Shown here piece after piece: positions 31,450-39,789 of a stretch of 48,898 nt of DNA. Within the stretch, counting starts at the first letter, position 1, and the number at the start of each line of letters is the position of its first letter. Source of the stretch: Pseudopyrenochaeta lycopersici (lineage: Eukaryota; Ascomycota; Dothideomycetes; Pleosporales; Pseudopyrenochaetaceae). The position numbers and the translations under genes are program-made. A model generated the notes under the pieces. That model was not told the origin of the DNA, made no database searches, and was given only the letters and a program-made list of their open reading frames with translations. The stretch is taken from assembly GCA_003313425.1 (NCBI GenBank), contig NHZP01000120.1:1-48898 (forward strand). Direction: 5' to 3'.

Positions 31450-32241
31450 TTACCAAGAACGAGTGCAACTCAACCAGTTCCTGCCAGACGGTAGTACTGC
31501 TCCCACAGCGTCACTGATCCCAGTAAACCAGTAACACTTCCCGAATGGCCTTACCCCAGAAAACCCATTCAAACGAAGAAACCTCGATGAAATCCGGTGC
31601 GCACACACACAAGGCTGACAGATTCTGTACAAAGTACACGCGCAATCCACCCGCGTACTATAGTACCCAATGCTTAAAAACTGCATTAGTCCCTCCATGC
31701 TTACAGCATCTACAACTTGCCCACCAGGCAATCTAATTCTAGGCAGTACCCGCTGTACGACAACATCCAGTGTCTCTAGGGAGAGCTTCGCAAATATAAC
31801 ACGGCTCCGCACCACGCCATTCCAACTCGTATCCACCTTGAGGACAAGAAGCGCCTGCTGGGTACCCCCCGAGGCACTGAGTTCCTGGTAATCCTCAAAA
31901 CACTCCATGCGTTGTTGTTCGGTACATTGACGGGGAAGGCGTCCGCTCTCCTTGGTAATCGACCAAGCTTGTCTTCCCGACGCATCAACATACGCCATGA
32001 GAGAGACATGCTGCTCCACCAGCACTGTGATGACGTTAGTTGGGCATCGGCCAACCTATCGTGTGTCTAGGGGAAAAGAAAAACACTGACTGTGCACGTG
32101 ATCTCTCACGCGTTGCAGTTCCACAGCTGTCTCTACAGACAATGAACAGGAACTCCCTTCCTGTAACTGACGCACAATAGATAAGAAGCTTATGGTAGCA
32201 CTGGCTCCCGCCATAGTGCCCTGTCCAGAGCGCGACTCCAT
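31450..32241 (-). CDS. U20: segment-family protein, 241 aa, one intron
   Basis: Exon 1 is 32091-32241 and exon 2 is 31450-32024. The 66-nt intron begins GTCAGT and ends CACAG, phase 1. Start M-E-S-R-SGQG, nearly the same exon 1 as U15. Exon 2: LVEQHVSLM, WSITKESG, PRQCTEQQRMECFE, LLVLKVD, FAKLSLETLDVVVQRVLPRIRLPGGQ, Cys cluster DCACTLYRICQPC, WFTGISDAVG, WLSC. Confidence 0.78.
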
Positions 32242-32284
32242 CGCATGTGTAGTAAAAAAACTACATATTGTAAAACATATCCAT

Positions 32285-32398
32285 GAACACAGATCCTCTG
32301 TTGTTATTATATACCTCTATCTATGGCACCGCCAAGAGAAACTACTACATAGCAGGCAGTGTTGTGCCCCTTCCATGAATCTATATCCATAGACCAAT
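32285..32398 (-). promoter_or_regulatory. U20 promoter
   Basis: CCAAT at 32394-32398, dyad CTACTACATAG, TATATA at 32308-32313, CAGAtccTCTG leader hairpin. Confidence 0.7.
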
Positions 32399-32592
32399 CA
32401 AATCTTAGATTTAACAAATGTGGCAACCCACAGATCAGATGATCTCGCGCTACGTCCGTGCTTCGGCTTGCTTACTAAGTGCAGAGGCCCTAAACCCCAA
32501 GTGGTTTAACACTTCGTTACTCCCTCCAGTCATGGGCTCCGCTTACGTGTAAAGTGACAAGGGTAAGGAGCGCAAGGCTCCTGACCACTTGA

Positions 32593-32646
32593 CAACTTTC
32601 TAGTGAAAGGAATCATATAAGGGCGAAACGCCACACTAGAAAGTTG
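32593..32646. other. Origin stem-loop, start of U21 (variant loop)
   Basis: Arms are the full 13 bp, but the loop reads TCATATAAGGGCGAAACGCC instead of TCATATATAGGC.... Confidence 0.75.
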
Positions 32647-33282
32647 ACGTGGCTGAAAAATTTTTCAGCACCCCGGTAAAACGTGACCTCCAGCCACAAC
32701 AAAATCGGACATAGCCAATTTCTGAGAGATGGTTTTCCATCTTCAGGGCTCCCACCCTTACTGACTGACCTCCGCCATACAAATTCTTCGTTGCTTTTCC
32801 TAACGCAACACGTTACTACACATATATATAGAGAAAATATTTTATAGTTAAAAAAAAAAAAAAAAAATAATCCTAGTCTATTCTACATAAACAATATACA
32901 TAGTAAGAGTATTTTTACAGAATACTACTACTAAACAATAGTTCTAGGTATCCGATACCTACATAACTACATTAAAACACAGTCCCTATGATAGAAGTAT
33001 AGGCCCATTGCCTACCTACATAAGTCATGAACACATTCAAGTACTCTACTACAATACTCCATAAACCTAGTCCCCAAATATGCACCTACCATACATAAGA
33101 AAAAGTGTACACACTAACAATAGATAAAGACACACTTACGTGACTACAAAACATGTCTTCATAAGCCCTTATCGAGATAGGCCATCACGATACTCGCAAC
33201 ACGCTCCACACCTTGCGCACAGGGACAAACCACTCCATACGTTATCAGCCCTATGTCTACTCCGCACATCCATACGGAACAA
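32647..33282. other. U21 3' non-coding region
   Basis: No gene is supported. It holds the 3' hairpin, an uninterrupted A tract at about 32850-32867 and AT-rich sequence with AATAAA-like motifs on the minus strand. This longer spacer offsets the very short gene and keeps the unit at 1576 bp. Confidence 0.5.
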
Positions 33283-33745
33283 TCAACTACGTAACGTAAA
33301 CGGTACACTCGTTTGCTTTGTAACCAACGTAGCCCGTGGAGCTCTACCAAGCGCTACCTCTAGTGACACCAAGAGAGACATGGCAGCGGTGACGCGGCTG
33401 TCACCATCTTCTCTCGCAATAATCTCCCATTGATCCTCCCCGTCTCGCGTGTACACATGTACTAAACACGCTTCCCAGCAACTTTGCTTATCGTCGGTAA
33501 TCCAAGTGACCTCCCACTCGCCCGACATGGGCATATACAACAGTGAAGCGACGCCTACACGCCGCAACATTAGTAACCACCCTGCAAACAGTTCCACACA
33601 CTCCGCAATACACGGAGAGATTACACATACTGATCGCCTGATCGGCAATAGTGCGAGCCTCACGCACATCAGACAACATCATGTTGATAACAACAGAGCA
33701 CGATAAAAGCTCCGCTACCCAAAGCAACGCCGTGGCATGCTCCAT
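33283..33745 (-). CDS. U21: short, divergent segment-family protein, up to 128 aa
   Basis: Exon 1 is 33631-33745 and exon 2 is 33283-33554. The 76-nt intron has donor GTATGT, a TTACTAATG branch-like site and acceptor GTGTAG; phase 1 as in the family. Exon 2 opens with VASLL...MSGEWEVTWITDDKQ, which aligns with the family's VSLT...SGRQSWWVTKES. The protein then shows LVHVYTRDGE (LLVLKVD position) and LLVSLEVALGR, and stops before the Cys cluster. The start is uncertain: a TATA-like element lies at 33909-33912, and 33682 is the next in-frame ATG after 33745. Confidence 0.5.
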
Positions 33746-33908
33746 TTATAGGCAGTCCTGCCAACAGCACTCCATGCTCAAGCGACGCCCGCACCTAAGC
33801 TTAGCGTACGGTAGGAACGGCCACTCCAAGAGGCCTACCAAAGGGACTGCGGCAGTACCCAACTGATACCCTCCGGGACAACTACCGCAGAGCATCCACT
33901 ACAGTCTC

Positions 33909-33945
33909 TATACCAAGACTATTATTCCATAATGCGCCCACTCCG
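33909..33945 (-). promoter_or_regulatory. U21 weak promoter
   Basis: GGTATAGAG (33909-33912 core) sits where TATATAA is found elsewhere. The dyad is ATTATTCCATAAT in place of CTAGTCCCTAG, and the CCAAT box is absent. Confidence 0.45.
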
Positions 33946-34168
33946 TTGTGTCCATAACTATGAACATCTGGTCCGTGTGAGGGCAGGGGTGCTCCTCACG
34001 TGCAACCTGAGGTCAGATGACCCGCGACGTCCGTGCTTCGGCTTGCTTAGCTAGTGCTTATGCCGTAGTCTTTAAAAAGCCTAACGCGTCCGCTTCTCGT
34101 TCCACTCGTTGGCAAAGCTTACAGGTAAAGTGTCCAGGGTAACCAGCGCAAGGCTGGTGACCACTTGA

Positions 34169-34222
34169 CAACTTTCTAGTGAAAGGAATCATATATAGGC
34201 GGTTCGCCACACTAGAAAGTTG
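34169..34222. other. Origin stem-loop, start of U22
   Basis: Full 13-bp arms around GAAAGGAATCATATATAGGC. Confidence 0.8.
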
Positions 34223-34484
34223 AGTCGGGGTCTGTGCGCACGATCTGCGCCACAGCCAACGTGACTCTGCATGGCCTCCAGCCACTGTGAAATTGGACTT
34301 AGCCAATTTTTTTGAAGGTTCGATGTTCCATTAACCACCCTACGCTAATGTCAGCCTTCGCTTCCCAGAATATTGCACAGTACTATGCCGTACCACAGCC
34401 ATGCATACCTTAACAACAGAATTCTACTACCGCACGTACTAATGCTACAAATCAACCATTCTTCCATGGTCTATCCAACAAAAC

Positions 34485-35380
34485 TCAATCATTCCTAAAT
34501 ATAGTCATCCATAGTAACTCATCTACAGAACAATTACTAAGTGCACCGTCAATAGACAAAGTAGACGATAACGCAATATGCGGACATGTGAGCCAGTCAA
34601 GCGCCAACGGTTGTACAATTCCAACCGCATCACTGTACCCAGGAAACCAGCCGTCTGGACCACATGGGAATGGCCCACTGAACATGTCCCATCTCGTGAA
34701 ACGTTGCCGATTAAAACGCAACGACAAACAGGACAGACAATGCTCTCGCAATGTGCACCCGCACCCCACGCTACTGGAAAATCCGCCTACGTCTAGCAAA
34801 CCAAACAGCGTATCCACGTCCTCCGCCTGCACAAGATCCCTATCACGTGTATACACACAAGGCAGCACGCTTTTGATGAATACATCAAATGTATCGGAAC
34901 AGAGCTTCGCGAACACAACCATGCTCCGCACTTGATTGTATTCTCCTACAACATCTGCTCTCCAGACAAGAAATGCAGTCAGGGCATTGTCGGCAGACGC
35001 ACAATTTCCAAAATAGCACCCACACACATTGGGCGCAGAACACTGGCGAGGAGCCTGCCCGCTCTCCCGAGTGAGCCATACGTCTAAGGCGCCATCCGGC
35101 TTTAGATGAAACGTAAAAGAGATGCCTTGCTCCACCAACTCTGCTACTCCGTTAGTTGGGGGACCTCCGCCCAACTACTAAAACATCTACAAAAAGAGAA
35201 CATACTGTCTATGTGCGCCCGCACACAATGTAAGCTAGATGCACTCGCTGCAATAGCTTCCCCTCGAATTCCTTCTACAAGGCAGTCGATCCCCGACAAA
35301 ACACGCTCCAGCTGTACGCTAGAAACACTTCCATCATGCTCCGTAGAGATGTGCACTCTGGGTGACGACGCCATCGTCAT
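34485..35380 (-). CDS. U22: segment-family protein, 276 aa, one intron
   Basis: Exon 1 is 35206-35380 (a second ATG at 35374 matches the family start M-A-S-S). Exon 2 is 34485-35140. The 65-nt intron runs GTATGT to TAGCAG, phase 1. Exon 2: LVEQGISFT, WLTRESG, PRQCSAPNVCGC, FLVWRAD, FAKLCSDTFDVFIKSVLPCV, Cys cluster GCGCTLREHCLSC, WFPGYSDAVG, WLTC, then a 33-residue extension not seen in relatives. Its KPDGALDVWLT segment matches U14 closely, suggesting recombination or gene conversion between segments. Confidence 0.75.
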
Positions 35381-35409
35381 TTGGAGTAAACCAAAAACAT
35401 CACTTCCAT

Positions 35410-35530
35410 GGGCGGGGGAGGCCCTCCCCTGCTTATATACCGTGATATCCACGCTGTCTTCGCCAAGAGTTACTAGTCCCTAGTTAGCAGAGGGCTGCCC
35501 ATTCCATGTTGTCTACATTCATAGACCAAT
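35410..35530 (-). promoter_or_regulatory. U22 promoter
   Basis: CCAAT at 35526-35530, CTAGTCCCTAG dyad, TATATAAG at 35434-35439, leader hairpin GGGGGAGGCCCTCCCC to its left. Confidence 0.75.
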
Positions 35531-35724
35531 CAGACAACTGATTGAAAAAAAAAGTGGGCAAGCAGCGATCCGATGATCAGCACGCGCCCGTGCTCTGCTA
35601 TGCTTAGTAAGTGCATTGCCTCTAGTCTTATTCAAGACTAACACTTCGTTGTTCCCTCCAGTCACAGGCTCTGCTTACAGGTAAAGTGTCCAGGGTAGGC
35701 AGCGCGAGGCTGCCGACCACTTGA

Positions 35725-35760
35725 CAACTTTCTAGTGAAAGGAACCCTAACCCTAACCCC
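35725..35760. other. Half origin joined to telomere repeats
   Basis: The left arm CAACTTTCTAGTG and GAAAGGAA (to 35744) are as in every other origin. The right half of the loop and the right arm are replaced by CCCTAACCCTAACCC (35745-35759). In the minus direction the chromosome's G-rich strand (TTAGGG)n runs straight into TTCCTTTCACTAG. Because both sides have TT at the joint, the exact break is uncertain by up to 2 bases. Confidence 0.85.
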
Positions 35761-36300
35761 TACTATATCGTATCGCTTCGCTCTCCTCTTTCTTTCTCCT
35801 ATTCAAAGCGGTTAGCGAATCCCTACCATCTTTCTCCCTCTATACTATATTATATTACTTTACTCTCCTCATTTATAACCCTATAAAACCGGTTAGCGAA
35901 TCCCTACTTCCTTCTACTCCCTATACTATATTGTATTGCTTTACTCTCCTCTTTATATCCTTATAAAACCGGTTAGCAAATCCCTACTATCTTTCGCCCT
36001 CTATACTATATTCTATCGCTTCGCTCTTCTCTTTCTTACCTCTATAAAACTAGTTAGCGAATCCTAACTATCCTTCTCTCTTAATACTCTATTATACTAC
36101 TTTACTCTCCTCTTTCTTAACTAAATAAAACTAGTTAGTAAACCTCTACTATCTTTCTCTCTTTATAAAACTAGTTAGTAAAACCTAACTATCTTTCTCT
36201 CTCTATACTATATTATATTACTTTACTCTCTTCTTTCTTACCCCTATAAAACTAGTTAGTAAAACCCTACTATTTATCTCCCTTAATACTTTATATAATT
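35760..36300. repeat. Degenerate subtelomeric tandem repeat, period about 81 bp
   Basis: The motif GTTAGCGAAT and its mutated forms (GTTAGCAAAT, GTTAGTAAA) recur at 35811, 35892, 35972, 36053, 36134 and 36254, with an extra short copy near 36174. Each is preceded by ATAAAAC and followed by CC-TACTATC-TTTCTC. Copies decay away from the telomere. Confidence 0.7.
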
Positions 36301-38039
36301 ACTTTACTATTCTTTTTCTTTTCTCTATAATACTACTTACGAGAACCTTACTATTTATCTACTTCTATACTATTACTTCTATACTATTACTTCTATACTA
36401 TTACTTTGTTTTCTTAACTCTTAACTCTATAGAACTACAAACTAAAACTCTACTATCTATCTCCTTCTATACTATATTAAATTACTAATCTCTTTTTTAA
36501 CTAACTAAAACTATAAACTATATACCTACTATCTTTCTACTCTTATACTATATTCTATTACTTTCCTTTTTTTAACCTTAATAACATAAAACTACTTTCT
36601 ACTTACTACTATCTACTTATACTAACTTTAAATAATATTTCTTAATAAATTTAAAACTATTTCTACTATCCTATTTTCTTTAAATTCTAAACCTTAATTT
36701 TCCTACTTCTACTATACTACCTACTCTACTACTTATAACTTACTATTCTTCTCTACTATATTATATTACTTTACTTTCGTTTTTTTTATAAAACTATTTA
36801 CTACTTAGTCTTTAACTACTTACTACTTACTTTAATTATTCTTATTAACTTTAAAACTATTCCTACTATTTTATTCTTTTTAAATTCGGAACTTTTATAA
36901 TATTACTTCTACTATACTATCTACTCTATTACTTATAATATCTCTATGTACTATACTCTTTTATATTATTATACTATCTTTTTTTTTCTAATTAATACTA
37001 CTTACTATCTATTCTTCTTTAACCTCTATTTTATTACTTCACGCTTTTTAACTTATCTTTTATTACTTTACTCTTTTTAACCTCTTTCTTTTAATTATAC
37101 TTACTTATTATTTACTCTTCTTTATACTATATTTTAATTCTTTTACCTTCCTCTTCTTTTTTCCTATTAATACTACTAACCTATTATTTACTTTTACTTC
37201 TTTTACTACTACTTTATCTACTTTTATTTTATCTACTTACTTATTAACTACTTTACCTACTACTTAACTTACTACTTTCTTATCTACTTCTTTATCTACT
37301 ATATTACCTACTACTATATTATCTACTCTTTTACTTACTACTACTTTAGCTATACTTTTACTTACTATCTTATTTTCTACTATCTTACTTTCTACTATCT
37401 TACATACTACTATCTTACATACTACTATCTTACATACTACTATCTTACATACTACTATCTTACATACTACTATCTTACATACTACTATCTTACATACTAC
37501 TATCTTACATACTACTATATTATCTTCTACTTTACTTACTTCTGCTTTACTTACTGCTACTTTACCTACTACTTTCTTCTTTACTACTATTTTATCTACT
37601 TTACTTTAAAAACTATTCTTTACTATAAGATTATTAATTATTAACTCTAATATTTTTATTCTTCTTTTCTTTTTATCTTTTAACTTTTATATTTTAATAA
37701 CTTCTTATTATACTACTATAAAAGTTATACTACTATATTTCTAGAATAATTTTATATACTATAGCTTCTTACTATTGTTATTTATATAGTATTTTCTACT
37801 AAGACTTATATATAAACTTAACTTTTCTTAAAATTAACCTAATTATAGCTATTTTATATATTATTTAAAGTAGCTAGCTATTCTTTACTCTCTTTCTTCT
37901 TTTTCTTATTTAACGTAGCTAGCTATTCTCTACTCTCCTTCTAATATCTTATATTAAATTACTTTACTCTCTTCTTCTTTTTTCTTATTTAAACTAGTTA
38001 ACTATTCTTTTATAAATACTATATAAAATATATCTATTT
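36300..38039. other. AT-rich, G-poor subtelomeric DNA without genes
   Basis: About 1.7 kb in which the plus strand is almost only T, A and C. The next two repeats lie in or near it. No open frame of note on either strand. It looks like old, mutated repeat DNA. Confidence 0.6.
37392..37515. repeat. 15-bp minisatellite
   Basis: About eight near-perfect copies of TACTACTATCTTACA in a row. Confidence 0.8.
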
Positions 38040-38770
38040 TCTTCTTTGCTCTTCTAAGATACTATATATAATACTAGCTACTCCTTTACTAGTAATATCC
38101 TTAAAAATCCGCCTATCTTGATATACCTCTCCTATCCATCTACCTAGCTCCTCCTTACTATCTACCTGCCCTCAATATCCTACCTCCCAAAGCCTACTAT
38201 CTTGAATTCCTCTACCTACCTCTAGCTTTGCTTTTGCCTCTGCTGCTGCTCGTAGCCTATATAGTACTGCTATCGTTACGTTCGGCCATGCGCAATCTGC
38301 CTGCCTACTACTCTGCTTGCTGCTCTGCTTGCTGCTCTGCTTGCTACCCTGCTTTCTGCCGCAGAGATACTCCATCATCCCACACTTCCAGCACGTTTGA
38401 ACCTCCTTTTTATACCTTACTCTGCTCCGCAGCTCATCTATCTCTCAGAAACCCTCCTGCCCTAGCTGCGGACACTGCCACAGACTGTGCACTGCTGCCT
38501 CGCGCTCCTGCTGCTCCTATCGCCGCTTGTATTGCTGCTACTTAGCCTGCTGCTTAGTCTGCTGCTCGGCCTGCTGCTCAGCCTGCTGCTTAGACCGCCC
38601 CTCGTTACGGTTACACCTTCTTATAAGTTTACTACTACTCTAGTCGCTAACTCCTTTTTTGCCCCTACTCTAGTTGTTTACTCCTTATTTACCCCTACTT
38701 TACTACTTTCCTTCTTATTTACCCCTACTTTAGTCGTTTGCCCCTCTTTTACCCCTACTTAACTTACCCT
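38040..38770 (-). pseudogene. Relic of a repeat-rich protein gene, possibly of a transposon
   Basis: On the minus strand one broken frame shows, in order, a 10-residue repeat of the type VGVNKExxxK (period 30 bp, 38651-38762), Gln/Ala repeats (KQQAEQQ), EIDELRSRVRYKKEVQ followed by CWKCG....C, Lys-Gln-Ser repeats, and two blocks that read like real protein (ADCAWPNVTIAVLYRLRAAA; EELGRWIGEVYQDRR). At least three stops interrupt it. The CWKCG block hints at a gag-like zinc knuckle, but the His is not seen, so the assignment is weak. Confidence 0.35.
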
Positions 38771-39789
38771 AACCTTTAACCTAAATACTTTACTACTATT
38801 ACTTACTTTACCTACACTTTTAAAATCTACTTATAACTCTTCTTTATCTTCTAATCTTCTAATCTTCTATAGAACTCTAACCTAACCTCTATTACCTAAT
38901 TTATAACCTATTACTTCTTCTTCTTCTACTAATATACATAACTCTTCTCTTATAATACTAAATACCTCTATGCTTATCCTTCTACTATTACTAAATTAAA
39001 TTACTATATCATTCTAATTAATAACTTATCCCCCTTGTTATATAAAATAACTATTTACCTAAACTAACCCCAAATTTATTATTATTACCCTAGTTGCTTT
39101 ATTATGTCTTCTCTATTAAAACTCTTTTACATGCCCTTCTACTAACTAGTTCTACTTAATACTTGTGCTACTATCTAGCCTCCTTAAACTTACACATTTA
39201 TATCTAATAAGAATACTCTTAATCTTAATTTTAATTAATCTCTTACTGCTACTAATCTACTCTCTATTATATCTTAACACTTTTTAACCTACTCTTATTA
39301 AACTCTAAAATAACTTACTCTTCTTATTAAATATAAGGAGAACCTTAGAAGTACAGTATAGGAAGGACTAATAACTATTACTAATTAACAGAACCTTTAG
39401 AAGTAGAGGACATATAGAAGAAAGTAGGAGACAGAACTTAATAAGGAATATAATTATAATCAACACACAATTAATTTATCGTAATTATTAATTCTGCAAA
39501 GCGTATTTTAGTATTTTATCTAACACTTCTATACCTTTTACTTAACTCTACCTTATTCTTAATTAACTCTAAACCTACTCTCTAACCCCCTAAATAATAA
39601 TACTATTACTACTTACCTCTAATACAATCCCTTACCCTTCTTTTTACAATTCTTTTTTATGCTTTATACACTGCTTTTTATTACTCCCTTATCTATAGTA
39701 GCTTGTTACAACCCTAAATAAATCGACTTGCTTATTAACAATCTATATTTTGTACTTTACTCGCTTGTAGAAACTACTAACGATCTATC
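38771..39789. other. AT-rich subtelomeric spacer
   Basis: No gene seen. The G-poor bias of the plus strand breaks at about 39340-39440, where it turns purine rich, which may mark the edge of an inserted element. Confidence 0.4.

Larger units (their letters stand above)
1..35744 (-). mobile_element. Tandem concatemer of about 1.58-kb ssDNA-virus-like segments (U0-U22) joined to a telomere
   Basis: Twenty-two complete units run from one origin stem-loop to the next. Lengths in order are 1571, 1582, 1598, 1582, 1575, 1569, 1577, 1583, 1569, 1592, 1576, 1607, 1587, 1569, 1567, 1587, 1567, 1587, 1607, 1570, 1576 and 1556 bp. All genes are on the minus strand. Read in gene direction each unit has: origin right arm and short hairpins at the 3' side, a CCAAT box with a TCTATG/CATAGA dyad, a CTAG-TCC-CTAG dyad, a TATA box, a short leader hairpin, the gene, an AT-rich 3' region, and an AAAATTGG/CCAATTTT hairpin. 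The plus strand is poor in G, so the coding strand is G+T rich, as is common for virion strands. Unit structure is seen directly; the viral nature is inferred from origin, size uniformity and the capsid-like gene. Confidence 0.85.

Noticed and set aside
33745..33750. TATAAATG as both TATA box and start of the U21 gene
   Set aside because: A TATA box directly on the ATG would place the start codon upstream of transcription; the TATA-like element at 33909-33912 fits the spacing in other units better.
1..35744. CRISPR array or ordinary satellite DNA as an explanation for the regular units
   Set aside because: Units contain different complete genes with promoters and introns, and repeats are 1.58 kb apart with only the control regions conserved.
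1..35744. tRNA or rRNA genes
   Set aside because: No cloverleaf or rRNA-like sequence was noticed in either part of the window; a dedicated search was not possible.
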